Positions 43,357 to 52,708 of a DNA stretch of 64,000 nt are shown piece by piece. The number at the start of each line of letters is the position of its first letter. Positions within the stretch are counted from its first letter, which is position 1. Origin of the DNA: Pseudomonas tohonis (GTDB taxonomy: Bacteria > Pseudomonadota > Gammaproteobacteria > Pseudomonadales > Pseudomonadaceae). The notes under the pieces are model-generated. The model was not told the DNA's origin. It did no database searches and saw only the letters and a list, made by a program, of their open reading frames with translations. Location of the stretch: positions 1,736,001 to 1,800,000 of the forward strand of contig NZ_AP023189.1 of assembly GCF_012767755.2 (NCBI RefSeq), given 5' to 3'. A program made the translations under genes and the position numbers.

Positions 43357-43785
43357 TCATTGGGTCTTCTGCGCGCGCTGGGCTTTCCAGGCTTCGAACT
43401 CGGCACGTTCGGCGCGGCGCTCCTCCATTTTCTTCTGCAGCTCGTCGAACTCCTTCTGCTGCTCGGGCTTGAGCAGCGCGCGGATCTCGGCGCGGTTCTT
43501 TTCCTCGCTGGCCTTCAGCTCGTCCTGCATGGCCTTCTTGTCGGCGGCGGGCAGCTTGTCCAGGTACTTCTGGGTGATGTCGTGGCGGCTTCTCATGGAG
43601 TCGCCCATCAGCTTGCCGACCTGGTGACGCTGTTCGCGGCTCAGGTCCAGCTCCTTGAACAGGCCGGGACCACCGTGACCGGGGCCGCCGAAGCCACGCT
43701 CCGGGCCGGGGCCGTCTTCGGGCATGGCCATGGCGACGGTGGGCAGGGCGGCTGCGAGCAGCAGGGCGGCGATTGTCTTGCGCAT
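43357..43785 (-). CDS. cpxP: CpxP/Spy-family periplasmic protein
   Basis: 142 residues. The signal peptide MRKTIAALLLAAALPTVAMA is followed by a Gly/Pro-rich linker and a mostly helical, highly charged chaperone-type domain. The LTxxQ motif of the family appears as LSREQRHQV and LKPEQQKEF. Such proteins act as periplasmic chaperones and, in Cpx systems, as feedback inhibitors of CpxA. It sits between cpxR and cpxA with its own upstream gap (164 nt) that carries a strong CpxR-box candidate, so autoregulation is likely. Confidence 0.88.
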   Translation of the reverse strand: MRKTIAALLLAAALPTVAMAMPEDGPGPERGFGGPGHGGPGLFKELDLSREQRHQVGKLMGDSMRSRHDITQKYLDKLPAADKKAMQDELKASEEKNRAEIRALLKPEQQKEFDELQKKMEERRAERAEFEAWKAQRAQKTQ

Positions 43786-43868
43786 GGTCTATCTCCTTGT
43801 TTCTGAACCGGCTGGTTGCCGGATGTGCTCAGTCTAGGGAGGGCAAGGTCAAGGGCGGTCAGGCCTGG

Positions 43869-43884
43869 GTAAAGCTTGGGTAAA
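43869..43884 (-). promoter_or_regulatory. CpxR box upstream of cpxP
   Basis: GTAAA-N6-GTAAA on the top strand, 83 nt before the cpxP start. In cpxP's reading direction it is TTTAC-N6-TTTAC, the same as at 29453-29468. Confidence 0.75.
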
Positions 43885-43949
43885 GAGAGGTTCAGGACGC
43901 TGATACGACTGGCTCGGGGCGAGCGGGCGCGAGGGGCGGGCGGCCTGCC

Positions 43950-44627
43950 TCAGGCGCTGTAGTAATAGCCGCGGCTGCGCAGGGCGACGATGCGCGGCCT
44001 GCCGTCGGCGTGCGGGCCGAGCTTCTTGCGCAGGTTGCTGACGTGCATGTCGAGGCTGCGGTCGTAGAGGGTCAGCTTGCGGCCCAGGGCCAGTTGCGCG
44101 AGTTCCTGCTTGTCCAGCGGCTCGCCGGGCTGGCGCAGCAGGGCTTCGAGCAGGCGGCCTTCGGAGACGGTTAGGCTGATCTCGTGTTCGCCGACGTTGA
44201 CCACGCCGCGCACCGGGCTGTAGCAGAGGTCACCCAGCTCCAGCTGGCTGGACTGCGAGGGCGGCTGGGTGCGGCGCAGCACGGCGCGCAGGCGGGCAGT
44301 GAGTTCGCGCGGGTCGCAGGGCTTGGCCAGGTAGTCGTCGGCACCCAGCTCCAGGCCGAGGATGCGGTCCAGCGGCTCGCCTCGGGCAGAGAGCATCAGT
44401 ACCGGCAGGTCCGGGTGGTCGCTGCGCAGTTGCTTGAGCAGCTCCAGGCCACTGCCGTCGGGCAGCATCACATCGAGCACCACGGCCGCCGGCGCATGGG
44501 CGGCCAGGGCGGCACGTGCGCTGACACCGTCATGGCAGGCGCGCACGCTGAAGCCTTCCTGGCTGAGCCAGCTGTTGAGCAGCTCGCAGAGCTCCTGGTC
44601 GTCATCGATAAGCAGCAGTTCGCTCAT
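43950..44627 (-). CDS. cpxR: Response regulator CpxR
   Basis: 225 residues, OmpR/PhoB type. The receiver has acidic pocket LLIDDDQEL, phosphorylated Asp in VLDVMLPDG, Thr/Ser switch in LMLSARG and Lys in AKPCDP. The C-terminal winged helix (about 130-225) ends in RKKLGPHADGRPRIVALRSRGYYYS. Upstream in-frame sequence before MSELLLIDDD is not domain-like, so the ATG at 44627 is used. The gene ends 164 nt before cpxP. Only 13 nt separate it from the gene upstream, so it probably belongs to a larger leftward transcript starting at or near yciB. Confidence 0.93.
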   Translation of the reverse strand: MSELLLIDDDQELCELLNSWLSQEGFSVRACHDGVSARAALAAHAPAAVVLDVMLPDGSGLELLKQLRSDHPDLPVLMLSARGEPLDRILGLELGADDYLAKPCDPRELTARLRAVLRRTQPPSQSSQLELGDLCYSPVRGVVNVGEHEISLTVSEGRLLEALLRQPGEPLDKQELAQLALGRKLTLYDRSLDMHVSNLRKKLGPHADGRPRIVALRSRGYYYSA

Positions 44628-44640
44628 GGCCGTCGATTCG

Positions 44641-45072
44641 TCAGTTGATCCACTGCCGGCGCTGGCGTTGCCCGCCACGGGCGAACAGGCCGACCAGCAG
44701 GGACAGCAGCGCCACGCCGCCGCCGATGGCGAACCACATCTGGTCATCGCTGACCAGGCTCGGGGAGCGGTTCGCCTGGGCTTCCTTGAGTTGCAGCTTC
44801 AGGCGCTGGTTTTCCTGGCGCAGGCGCGAGAGCAGCGCCGTGTCGCGCTCGGCCGTGGTGCCGTTGGCCAGTTGGGCGGCCAGTTCGTTGCGCTGGCGCT
44901 CGCTTTCGGCCAGGCGCTGTTGCAGGGCGGTGAGTTCCTGCGCGGCGATGTTCTCCACCGGGCGGGGCTCGACCGACGCACTGGGGGCGACGGTCGGCAA
45001 GGCTTCTTCGGCCTGGGCCAGCGGAGCGAGGAGGGACAGGGCGAACAGCAGGGACAGCGAGGCGTGGCGCAT
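44641..45072 (-). CDS. Exported coiled-coil protein with C-terminal membrane anchor
   Basis: 143 residues. The signal peptide MRHASLSLLFALSLLAPLAQA is followed by a coiled coil (about 45-105, AQELTALQQRLAESERQRN...) and a C-terminal TM (MWFAIGGGVALLSLLVGLFA) ending in basic RGGQRQRRQWIN. It resembles the C-terminal part of SH3-coiled-coil TIGR04211 proteins but lacks the SH3 domain. Function unknown. Location 13 nt before cpxR hints at envelope stress, but co-transcription does not prove it. Confidence 0.85.
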   Translation of the reverse strand: MRHASLSLLFALSLLAPLAQAEEALPTVAPSASVEPRPVENIAAQELTALQQRLAESERQRNELAAQLANGTTAERDTALLSRLRQENQRLKLQLKEAQANRSPSLVSDDQMWFAIGGGVALLSLLVGLFARGGQRQRRQWIN

Positions 45073-45111
45073 CGGAACTCCTGTTTCCTGAATGGATTCG
45101 GTGTGCTGCTG

Positions 45112-45408
45112 TCAGAAGACCTGCTTGAAGGGTTTGACGATCACGCTGGCGTAGACGCCCGAGGTGCGGAACGGATCGGCTTCGGCCCAGGATTGCGCGG
45201 CGACCAGGGATTCGAACTCGGCGACGACCAGGCTGCCGGTGAAGCCGGCGGCGCCCGGGTCGTTGCTGTCCACGGCCGGGTGCGGGCCGGCCAGCACCAG
45301 GCGGCCTTCGGCTTTCAGCTGCTCCAGGCGGGCGAGGTGCGCGGGGCGGTTGGCCTGGCGTTTTTCCAGGGAGTCGGCAACGTCGGAGGAGATGATCGCG
45401 TAGAGCAT
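45112..45408 (-). CDS. yciI: YciI family protein
   Basis: 98 residues, full match to the YciI/YCII fold. [33 protein letters not shown] and [10 protein letters not shown] are its conserved parts; His and Asp in these are the proposed catalytic pair (family dehalogenase-like, function unknown). It is 8 nt downstream of yciB, as in several gammaproteobacteria. Confidence 0.92.
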   Translation of the reverse strand: MLYAIISSDVADSLEKRQANRPAHLARLEQLKAEGRLVLAGPHPAVDSNDPGAAGFTGSLVVAEFESLVAAQSWAEADPFRTSGVYASVIVKPFKQVF

Positions 45409-45416
45409 GATGGTCC

Positions 45417-46007
45417 TTATTCTTGAGGTTTCTCGGATTCGGGATCGTGCATGTGACGCGCCAGGAAGATGCCCTGGCCGATGAGGAACAGCAGGGTCAT
45501 GCCCAGGCTGCCGAAGACCTTGAAGTCGACCCAGAACTCTTGGTAGGTGAAGGCGACGAAGAGGTTGGCGCAGCCGCAGAACAGGAAGAAGACGATCCAG
45601 GCCAGGTTCAGGCGCACCCAGATGGCCTGGGGCAGCGAGACGGCATGGCCCATGACGCGCTGGATCAGGGGCTTGTCGCCGATGAAGTGGCTGGCGGCGA
45701 AGCCCAGGGCGAACAGCCAGTTGACCACCGGCGCCTTCCACTTGAGGAAGGTCTCGCTGTGGAAGGCCAGGGTCAGGCCGCCGAACACCAGGCAGGCGGC
45801 CAGGGTCAGCCACTGGCCCTTCTCCAGGCGGCGCTGGGTGAGGAAGATCGCGCCGTAGACCACCACCGAGGCGGCGATCAGCACGGCGGTGGCGCTGAAG
45901 ATGCCGCCCAGCATGACGCTGTGCCCGGCGAATTCGATGGCGCGGGGTTCGAGCTTGTAGACGATGAAAAAGAGGATGAGCGGGATGAAGTCGATGAATT
46001 GTTTCAC
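45417..46007 (-). CDS. yciB: Inner-membrane septation protein YciB (IspZ)
   Basis: 196 residues with five or so TM segments. The start is the GTG at 46007 ([15 protein letters not shown]), as in homologues. Conserved: [39 protein letters not shown] and [20 protein letters not shown]. YciB is linked to cell envelope and septum integrity; its exact reaction is not known. It is divergent from the PHP gene; the 66-nt gap holds CATAAT at about 46036. Confidence 0.93.
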   Translation of the reverse strand: MKQFIDFIPLILFFIVYKLEPRAIEFAGHSVMLGGIFSATAVLIAASVVVYGAIFLTQRRLEKGQWLTLAACLVFGGLTLAFHSETFLKWKAPVVNWLFALGFAASHFIGDKPLIQRVMGHAVSLPQAIWVRLNLAWIVFFLFCGCANLFVAFTYQEFWVDFKVFGSLGMTLLFLIGQGIFLARHMHDPESEKPQE

Positions 46008-46073
46008 GGCGGCAGCCAGAAGCGGGATGTGCCGGCATAATAACAAACCATTCCCTTAGCGAAAGCGCACGCC

Positions 46074-46937
46074 ATGCACATTGATCTGCACTGTCACAGC
46101 ACGGCCTCCGACGGCGCCCTGGCGCCCGCCGTGCTGGTGGCGCGCGCCCATGAAAAGGGCGTTCGGGTGCTGGCGCTGACCGACCACGACACCCTCGAGG
46201 GGCTGGAAGAGGCCCGCAGCGCCGCCGCCGGACTGGATATCGAGCTGATCGATGGCGTGGAGCTGTCCTGCACCTGGGGCGGCGCGACGATTCACGTGCT
46301 CGGCTATGCCTTCCGTCCGGACGCCCCGGAGTTGCGCCAGGCCATCGCCGACCTGCACCAGGGGCGCTGGTCGCGGGCCGAGGAGATCGACCGTCGCCTC
46401 GCGGCCAAGGGCATGCCCGGCGCGCTGGAAGGCGCGCGGGCCATCCAGCGCGAGCTGGGTGACAGCGGCAACGCGCCGGCACGGCCGCACTTCGCCGAGT
46501 TCCTGGTGCGCGAGAAGCACGTGCGCGATCGTGCGGAGGCCTTCCGCAAGTGGCTGGGCTCGGGCAAGCTCGGCGACGTCAAGCAGCACTGGCCGACCCT
46601 GGCCGAGGCCGTGGGTACGCTGCGCGCCGCCGGGGCCTGGATAAGCCTGGCGCATCCCTACCATTACGACTTCACTAAGACCAAGCGTCGCAAGCTGGTG
46701 GCCGATTTCATCGCTGCCGGCGGCCATGCGCTCGAGGTGGTCAACGGCATGCAGCCTGCGGAGCAGGTGGGCACGCTGACCATCCTTGCCCGCGAATTCG
46801 GCATGCTGGTGAGCGCCGGCAGCGATTTCCACGCACCTGGGGACTGGTCGGAGCTGGGCGTGTACCGACCCATACCGGAGGACCTGTCGCCCCTGGCGGC
46901 GCGTTTCCAACATGCACAACGACCAACTGAACGCTGA
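46074..46937 (+). CDS. PHP-domain phosphoesterase (YciV/TrpH, RNase AM type)
   Basis: 287 residues. Metal motifs of the PHP family are all present: [29 protein letters not shown] and [10 protein letters not shown]. coli YciV/TrpH hydrolyses 3',5'-nucleotide bisphosphates and 5'-ends of short RNAs (RNase AM). Length and motif order agree. The next gene (YciO-like) starts 13 nt after its stop, and scpA-scpB follow, an arrangement I recognise from other gammaproteobacteria. Confidence 0.92.
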   Translation: MHIDLHCHSTASDGALAPAVLVARAHEKGVRVLALTDHDTLEGLEEARSAAAGLDIELIDGVELSCTWGGATIHVLGYAFRPDAPELRQAIADLHQGRWSRAEEIDRRLAAKGMPGALEGARAIQRELGDSGNAPARPHFAEFLVREKHVRDRAEAFRKWLGSGKLGDVKQHWPTLAEAVGTLRAAGAWISLAHPYHYDFTKTKRRKLVADFIAAGGHALEVVNGMQPAEQVGTLTILAREFGMLVSAGSDFHAPGDWSELGVYRPIPEDLSPLAARFQHAQRPTER

Positions 46938-46950
46938 GCAGGGAGATAAC

Positions 46951-47586
46951 GTGAGTCAGTTTTTCCAGGTCCACCCGGAGAATCCCCAGCCGCGGCTGAT
47001 CAAGCAGGCGGTGGAGATCGTCAGGGCGGGGGGCGTGATCGTCTATCCGACCGACTCCTCGTACGCCGTCGGCTGTGCCATTGGCGAGAAGAACGGCGTG
47101 GAGCGCATCCGCCGCCTGCGCCGCCTGGACGACAAGCACAACTTCACCCTGGTCTGCCGCGACCTCTCCGAGCTGGGGCTGTTCGCCAAGGTCGACACCG
47201 CGGCGTTCCGCCTGCTCAAGGCGCATACCCCCGGACCCTACACCTTCATCCTCAGCGCCACCCGCGAGGTGCCGCGCATGCTGTTGCACCCCAAGCGCCG
47301 CACCATCGGCCTGCGGGTGCCGGACCATCCCATCGCCCTGGCGCTGCTGGAAGAGCTGGGGGCGCCGTTGATGAGCGCAACCCTGACCCTGCCTGGCGAG
47401 GCGTTGCCGATGAGCGACCCCTATGAGATGCGCCAGATCCTCGAGCACCAGGTGGACCTGATCATCGACGGCGGCTACGGCGGCATGGCGGCCTCCACCG
47501 TGGTCGACCTGTCCGAAGGCGAGCCGCGCCTGGTGCGTGCCGGTTGCGGTGACCCGACGCCCTTCATGACGGACGCCGAGGCGTGA
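46951..47586 (+). CDS. yciO: YciO-like protein of the Sua5/TsaC superfamily
   Basis: 211 residues from the GTG at 46951 (GGGAG five bases before). The Sua5/YrdC core is clear: YPTDSSYAVGC, LDDKHNFTLVCRDLSEL and THTPGPYTFIL-like sequence. The TsaC signature S-x-N before the end of the fold is replaced by MSATLTLPG, as in YciO rather than TsaC. YciO's activity in tRNA t6A synthesis is weak or disputed. The gene ends in GTGA overlap with scpA. Confidence 0.9.
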   Translation: MSQFFQVHPENPQPRLIKQAVEIVRAGGVIVYPTDSSYAVGCAIGEKNGVERIRRLRRLDDKHNFTLVCRDLSELGLFAKVDTAAFRLLKAHTPGPYTFILSATREVPRMLLHPKRRTIGLRVPDHPIALALLEELGAPLMSATLTLPGEALPMSDPYEMRQILEHQVDLIIDGGYGGMAASTVVDLSEGEPRLVRAGCGDPTPFMTDAEA

Positions 47587-48407
47587 GCACAGAAGCTGCG
47601 CCCCAGGTCGACAGCCAGGCAGGAGCCCAGCAGGAGCTGCCCTTCGCCCTGGTCTACGGGCAGGCCGTCACCGAGCTGCCTGTCGACCTCTATATCCCGC
47701 CGGATGCCCTGGAGGTGTTCCTCGAAGCCTTCGAGGGGCCGCTCGACCTGCTGCTCTACCTGATCCGCAAGCAGAACATCGACATCCTCGACATCCCCGT
47801 GGCGGAGATCACCCGCCAGTACATGGGCTACGTCGAGCTGATGAAATCCGTGCGCCTGGAGCTGGCCGCCGAGTACCTCGTGATGGCCGCCATGCTCGCC
47901 GAGATCAAGTCGCGCATGCTGCTGCCGCGCTCCAGCGAGGCCGAGGCGGAGGAGGAAGACCCCCGCGCCGAGCTGATCCGTCGCTTGCAGGAATACGAAC
48001 GCTACAAGGCCGCCGCCGAGGGCATCGACATGCTGCCCCGGGTCGGTCGCGACAACACCGTGCCGCGCCTGGAGGCTCCAGAGGCGCGGGCGCGCAAGCT
48101 GCTGCCGGACGTCAGCCTGGAAGAGCTGCTGCTGTCCATGGCCGAGGTGCTGCGCCGCGCCGACATGTTCGAAAGCCACCAGGTGACCCGCGAGGCGCTG
48201 TCCACCCGCGAGCGCATGAGCGAGGTGCTGGAGCGCCTGAAGGGCGGCGCCTTCCTGCCGTTCGTCAGCCTGTTCACCGCCGAGGAAGGGCGCCTGGGCG
48301 TGGTGGTGACCTTCATGGCGGTGCTGGAGCTGATCAAGGAACAACTGGTGGAGCTGGTGCAGAATGAGCCCTTCGCACCCATCCACGTCCGTGCAAGAGC
48401 CGAGTAG
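47583..48407 (+). CDS. scpA: Segregation and condensation protein A
   Basis: 274 residues, kleisin subunit of the SMC-ScpAB chromosome-condensation complex. The N-terminal part binds the SMC neck: FEGPLDLLLYLIRKQNIDILDIPVAEITRQYM. The C-terminal winged helix contains LSTRERMSEVLERLKGG. An N-terminal 35-residue extension precedes the core. It starts with GTG overlapping the stop of the yciO-like gene by four bases and is followed directly by scpB. Confidence 0.95.
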   Translation: MSTEAAPQVDSQAGAQQELPFALVYGQAVTELPVDLYIPPDALEVFLEAFEGPLDLLLYLIRKQNIDILDIPVAEITRQYMGYVELMKSVRLELAAEYLVMAAMLAEIKSRMLLPRSSEAEAEEEDPRAELIRRLQEYERYKAAAEGIDMLPRVGRDNTVPRLEAPEARARKLLPDVSLEELLLSMAEVLRRADMFESHQVTREALSTRERMSEVLERLKGGAFLPFVSLFTAEEGRLGVVVTFMAVLELIKEQLVELVQNEPFAPIHVRARAE

Positions 48408-49223
48408 ATGAACCTGAACGACCCCAAGGAGCTGGCCTCCCTGCTCGAGGCTTACCTGCTGGCTTCCGGCAAACCCCTGTCGCTGGAGCGCATCGGCGAG
48501 CTGTTCGAGGAAGCCGAGCGCCCGGAGCCGGCGCAGATCCGCGATGCGCTGGCGATTCTCGCCGCTTCCTGCCAGGGGCGCGCCTTCGAGCTGAAGGAAG
48601 TGGCATCCGGCTACCGGCTGCAGGTGCGCGAGCGCTTCGCCCCCTGGGTCGGTCGCCTCTGGGAGGAGCGTCCGCAGCGCTACTCGCGCGCCATGCTGGA
48701 GACCCTGGCCCTGATCGCCTACCGCCAGCCCATCACCCGGGGTGAGATCGAGGACATCCGCGGCGTGACGGTGAACAGCCAGATCGTCAAGACACTGATG
48801 GAGCGCGAGTGGATCCGCGTGGTCGGCTACCGTGACGTGCCCGGCCGGCCGGCGATGTTCGCCACCACCAAGGCCTTCCTCGACCATTTCAACCTCAGGA
48901 ACCTCGATGAGCTGCCGCCGCTGGCCGCCCTGCGCGAGCTGGAGCCCGAACCGGTGCTGGCCCTCGACGATGTCGACGTACCGGTGCCGGAAGGGTTGCA
49001 AGCGCGTGCCGACCTGGCCGGGGAAGAGCCCGCCGAGCCCCGCGAGGAGACCAGCTTCCGCTCGCTGCTGGCGGAGCTGGACACCATGGAGCAGGGCCTG
49101 AAGACCGACTTCGACGACCTGCCCGCCCCCGAGGTCGCGCAGCCGGAGGCCGAGGCGGCCGCCGTGGCGGAGGAGGCCGACGCGGCGCTGTTGGGCGATG
49201 GCTTCGACGAGACCCGCCACTGA
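48408..49223 (+). CDS. scpB: Segregation and condensation protein B
   Basis: 271 residues. Two winged helices (about 1-165) with SLLEAYLLASGKPLSLERIGELF and RAMLETLALIAYRQPITRGEIEDIRG; FATTKAFLDHFNLRNLDELPPL is conserved at the end of the core. A C-terminal acidic tail of about 80 residues (AEAAAVAEEADAALLG) is unstructured in appearance. The ATG abuts the scpA stop without a gap, so the two are coupled. A Smc/MukBEF partner is not in the window. Confidence 0.95.
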   Translation: MNLNDPKELASLLEAYLLASGKPLSLERIGELFEEAERPEPAQIRDALAILAASCQGRAFELKEVASGYRLQVRERFAPWVGRLWEERPQRYSRAMLETLALIAYRQPITRGEIEDIRGVTVNSQIVKTLMEREWIRVVGYRDVPGRPAMFATTKAFLDHFNLRNLDELPPLAALRELEPEPVLALDDVDVPVPEGLQARADLAGEEPAEPREETSFRSLLAELDTMEQGLKTDFDDLPAPEVAQPEAEAAAVAEEADAALLGDGFDETRH

Positions 49224-49245
49224 GGCCGGAAGACGAGGCGCGACG

Positions 49246-49425
49246 ATGAAGGACCCCTGCATCAAGGTTTGCCAGTTTGCGGACGATGTCTGCCGGGGCT
49301 GCGGGCGCACCCGTGGCGAGATCAAGGCGTGGAAGAAACTTGGCAAGGCGGAGCGCCGCGAGGTGCTGGCCGAGGCCGATATGCGCCTGCTGGCCCTGGC
49401 CGCGACCGGCCGGCGAAAACACTGA
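49246..49425 (+). CDS. DUF1289 small cysteine protein
   Basis: 59 residues. CIKVCQFADDVCRGCGRT carries four cysteines in the CxxxC...CxGC pattern of DUF1289, likely zinc or iron-sulfur binding. It then reads EIKAWKKLGKAERREVL. Function unknown. Last gene of the PHP-yciO-scpAB transcript (22 nt after scpB). Confidence 0.88.
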   Translation: MKDPCIKVCQFADDVCRGCGRTRGEIKAWKKLGKAERREVLAEADMRLLALAATGRRKH

Positions 49426-49467
49426 CGACCCCTGCGGACTCAGCTAGCCTGAGGTTCGCCCGCCGCG

Positions 49468-49473
49468 TATGAT
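49468..49473 (+). promoter_or_regulatory. Candidate -10 box of rluB
   Basis: TATGAT lies 39 nt before the rluB start; the -35 region is weak. Confidence 0.45.
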
Positions 49474-49512
49474 GCGCGACCTTTTTGAACGACTACACCG
49501 GGAGGTGCCCAG

Positions 49513-50712
49513 ATGAACGAAGACGAATACAGCCCCGCTGGGGAAAAGCTGCAGAAGGTTCTGGCCCGTATCGGCCTGGCTTCGCGCCGCGATATCGAGG
49601 CCTGGATCACCGAGGGCCGCGTCAAGGTCAACGGCGTGGCCGCGACCCTTGGCCAGCGCGTCGACCGTCATGACGCCATCAGCGTCGACGGCCGCCTGCT
49701 CAAGCGCGAGGAAGAGACCGAAGCCGTCCGCCGTGTGCTGATCTACAACAAGCCCGACGGCGAGGTCTGCACCCGCGACGACCCGGAAGGCCGCCCCACC
49801 GTTTTCGAACGTCTGCCGCGCCTGCGTGCCGGTCGCTGGATCAATATCGGCCGTCTCGACATCAACACCACCGGCCTGCTGCTGTTCACCACCGATGGTG
49901 AGCTGGCCAACCGCCTGATGCATCCCTCCTACGAGATGGACCGCGAGTACGCCGTGCGCGTGCGCGGCGAAGTCACCGAGGAGATGCTGGAGAACCTGAA
50001 GAACGGCGTGATGCTGGAAGACGGCCCCGCCAAGTTCACCGACATCCAGGAAGCGCCTGGCGGCGAAGGCTTCAACCACTGGTACCACTGCGTGGTCATG
50101 GAGGGCCGCAACCGCGAAGTGCGTCGCCTGTGGGAGTCCCAGGGCGTGGTGGTCAGCCGCCTGAAGCGCGTGCGCTTCGGTCCGGTGTTCCTCACTTCCG
50201 ACCTGACCATGGGCCGCTGGCGCGAGATGGGCCAGGCCGAGGTGGACATCCTCAGTGGCGAGGTCGGCCTCAAGCCGGTCCTGCTGCCGGAGGTCTCCAC
50301 CAAGCACAAGGACAAGGTCGAGCGCATGCAGCGCAAGCTGGTCAAGCCGGTGAGCGGCCGTGGCAATCGCCAGGGCAGTGACCGTCCCGCCCGTGGTCCG
50401 CGCAGCGAAGGTGGCGAGCGTCCCGCTCGTGGTCGTGGCGAGGGGGCCGAACGTCCGAGCCGCGCGCCGCGTGGTGAAGGTGCCGAGCGTCCGGCCCGCG
50501 CACCGCGCCCGGCTGCCCGTGGCGAGCAGGGCCGCAGCACGCCGCTGGCCGAACGCCCGCGCGACGTCGCCAAGAAGCCCCGTGGCAAGCCCCAGGGCGA
50601 TGCGAGCGAAGTGGCCGAACGCCCGCAGCGCAAGCCGCAGCGTCCGGTGAACAAGCGCACCAACCCGCCGGCGGGCGATGGCCAGCGTCCGGGTTTCGGC
50701 CGCAAGCGCTGA
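49513..50712 (+). CDS. rluB: 23S rRNA pseudouridine(2605) synthase RluB
   Basis: 399 residues. An S4 RNA-binding domain (about 10-65, [21 protein letters not shown]) precedes the RsuA-type catalytic core. The catalytic Asp is in [14 protein letters not shown]; the core continues through [19 protein letters not shown]. After about residue 275 a basic, low-complexity tail of about 125 residues repeats GERPAR-like and RAPR units. Tail length varies among homologues. It makes a pseudouridine at position 2605 of 23S rRNA. GGAGG precedes the ATG. A strong terminator follows. Confidence 0.94.
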   Translation: MNEDEYSPAGEKLQKVLARIGLASRRDIEAWITEGRVKVNGVAATLGQRVDRHDAISVDGRLLKREEETEAVRRVLIYNKPDGEVCTRDDPEGRPTVFERLPRLRAGRWINIGRLDINTTGLLLFTTDGELANRLMHPSYEMDREYAVRVRGEVTEEMLENLKNGVMLEDGPAKFTDIQEAPGGEGFNHWYHCVVMEGRNREVRRLWESQGVVVSRLKRVRFGPVFLTSDLTMGRWREMGQAEVDILSGEVGLKPVLLPEVSTKHKDKVERMQRKLVKPVSGRGNRQGSDRPARGPRSEGGERPARGRGEGAERPSRAPRGEGAERPARAPRPAARGEQGRSTPLAERPRDVAKKPRGKPQGDASEVAERPQRKPQRPVNKRTNPPAGDGQRPGFGRKR

Positions 50713-50724
50713 TCCGCCGATGCA

Positions 50725-50756
50725 ATGAAAAAGGGGCCTGATGGCCCCTTTTTCAT
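50725..50756. terminator. Bidirectional terminator after rluB
   Basis: A 14-bp perfect stem (50725-50738 with 50743-50756) with TGAT loop, A5 left and T5 right, between convergent rluB and the GGDEF gene. Confidence 0.95.
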
Positions 50757-50781
50757 GGGTGTCGCTCGCGTCGTCGAGCGG

Positions 50782-51708
50782 TCAGCCAGCCATGGAGAGG
50801 CGGTTGCGGCCGTTGCGCTTGGCCACGTAGAGGGCGCTGTCGGCGCGGCGCAGCAGGCTGTCCACCGATTCGGCCGGCAGCAGGGTGGCGCAGCCCAGGC
50901 TCATGGACAGCTCGATCGGACGCCCGCCGACCAGGTACTGGATCTCCATGACGCCCATGCGCAGGCGTTCGCCGACCATGCCGGCGGCTTCGCGGCAGGT
51001 ACTGGAGAGCAGGACGAGGAATTCCTCGCCGCCGTAGCGGAACACCATGTCGACGTTGCGCAGCTTGGCCTTGAGGGTGGTGGCCACGGCCTTGAGCACT
51101 TCGTCGCCGGTGCCGTGGCCGTATTCGTCGTTGATGCGCTTGAAGTGGTCGATGTCCAGCATCAGCACCGACAGCGGCTGTTGGCTGCGACGCGCCAGGT
51201 CCACCTCGCGTTGCAGCGCCTGGTCCATGGCGATGCGGTTGCCGGTGTCGGTCAGCGGGTCGCGCAGCGCCGATTGCACGGCGGTGCGATACAGCAGCGC
51301 GTTGCGCAGCGGGAAGAGCATGCAGGCCAGCAGGGATTCGAGCTGGCCGAGTTCGGTTTCGTCGAAGCGCTGGCGGCGACGGAAGATCAACTCGCCCAGG
51401 TATTCGCCTTCGTGGCTCAGGCGGTAGCCGGCCGAATGCGCGGCGCGTTCGCCATATTCCAGGCGCAGGTCGCTGCTCTGGTGCACATAGGCCAGGGCAT
51501 CGAGCGGCACCAGGCGCTGCACTTCACGGAAGAACAGGCTGACGATGCGTTCCACATCCAGGCTGGTCTGCAACTGCATGCTCAACTGGCGGCGCAGTTC
51601 CAGCAGCGTCATCTGCCGCAGCTTGCTCTGGGCCGGGCTGGTGAAGCCCAGGCGCTGCAGCTTGGCGGCATCGAAATCTATGGTGTTGGTAGGGGTGGAC
51701 GGGACCAT
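50782..51708 (-). CDS. GAF-GGDEF diguanylate cyclase
   Basis: 308 residues, soluble. The N-terminal GAF-like domain (about 35-150) precedes a GGDEF domain (about 155-305). The active motif is GGEEF with the RxxD inhibitory site RNVD five residues before it, and LTDTGNRIAMDQAL and LDIDHFKRINDEYGH are intact, so it should make c-di-GMP. It has no membrane segment. It is the last leftward gene after yciK, across a 241-nt gap in which I see no strong signal. Confidence 0.93.
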   Translation of the reverse strand: MVPSTPTNTIDFDAAKLQRLGFTSPAQSKLRQMTLLELRRQLSMQLQTSLDVERIVSLFFREVQRLVPLDALAYVHQSSDLRLEYGERAAHSAGYRLSHEGEYLGELIFRRRQRFDETELGQLESLLACMLFPLRNALLYRTAVQSALRDPLTDTGNRIAMDQALQREVDLARRSQQPLSVLMLDIDHFKRINDEYGHGTGDEVLKAVATTLKAKLRNVDMVFRYGGEEFLVLLSSTCREAAGMVGERLRMGVMEIQYLVGGRPIELSMSLGCATLLPAESVDSLLRRADSALYVAKRNGRNRLSMAG

Positions 51709-51949
51709 TTGGCGAACCTCTGACGCTCGAAGCGACGACGGAGAGGTCAGAGCGATTTCCGTGCCAGAATCCGATTTCGACCGTAAAAGCGTTTGGATTC
51801 AATATCTTGAGGATGCTGGCAAAACGCCGGTGGCAAGCTCTTGCCGGTGATTTGGCGAACGCCTGGCAATGTGATGCCGTTCACGCGAGTGCGGTGCCGG
51901 CTTAATGGCGGAAGGGGCGGCGACCTCGGCGGTCGCCGCGTGGGGCGGG

Positions 51950-52690
51950 TTACTGCGCGTCGAACGCCTGGCCATTGACGCCGGTGCTGTCCGCTCCCAT
52001 GAGGTAGAGGTAGACCGGCATGATGGCTTCGGGCTCCGGATTGACCTCCGGGTTCTCGCCCGGGTAGGCCTGGGCACGCATGCTGGTGCGGGTGGCGCCG
52101 GGGTTGACGCTGTTGGCGCGCACGTTGGCGATGCCGTCGAGTTCGTCGGCCAGTGTCTGCATCAGGCCCTCGGTGGCGAACTTGGAGACGCCGTAGGCCC
52201 CCCAGTAGGCGCGCCCCTTGCGGCCGACGCTGCTGGAGGTGAAGACCACCGAGGCGTCGCTGGACAGCTTCAGCAGGGGCAGCAGGGTGCTGGTCAGCAT
52301 GAACATGGCGTTGACGTTGACCTGCATGACGCGCATGAAGTTGTCGCCCGACAACTGCTCCAGCGGCGTGCGCGGGCCGATGATTGAGGCGTTGTGCAGC
52401 AGGCCGTCGAGGCGCCCGAACTCGTTCTCCACCATGGCCGAGAGCTCGTCGTACTGGTGCGGCTGGGCCGTTTCCAGATTGAACGGGATCACCGCCGGCT
52501 GCGGATGGCCGGCTGCCTCGATCTCGTCATAGACCTGGTTGAGGTTGGCCTCGGTCTTGCCCAGCAGCAGTACGGTGGCGCCGTGGGCGGCGAAGGTCTT
52601 GGCGGCGGCCGCACCGATGCCGCGGCCGGCGCCGGTGATCAGGATGACCCGGCCCTTGAGCAGGTCGGGGCGGGCGGAATACTGGAACAT
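51950..52690 (-). CDS. yciK: YciK-type short-chain dehydrogenase
   Basis: 246 residues, classical SDR. NAD(P)-binding TGAGRGIG, catalytic Ser in FTSSSVGRKG and YxxxK as YGVSK are present. YFQYSA-like start (MFQYSARPDLLKGRVILITG) and GQAFDAQ end match YciK. Substrate unknown. It follows mtaD-ubiG-mupP on the same strand after a 100-nt gap containing an inverted repeat. Confidence 0.92.
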   Translation of the reverse strand: MFQYSARPDLLKGRVILITGAGRGIGAAAAKTFAAHGATVLLLGKTEANLNQVYDEIEAAGHPQPAVIPFNLETAQPHQYDELSAMVENEFGRLDGLLHNASIIGPRTPLEQLSGDNFMRVMQVNVNAMFMLTSTLLPLLKLSSDASVVFTSSSVGRKGRAYWGAYGVSKFATEGLMQTLADELDGIANVRANSVNPGATRTSMRAQAYPGENPEVNPEPEAIMPVYLYLMGADSTGVNGQAFDAQ

Positions 52691-52708
52691 GTCGGGCTCC
52701 TTCGGAGA

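Noticed and set aside
47475..49346. 623-codon reading frame opposite scpA-scpB
   Set aside because: Shadow frame of the condensin genes.
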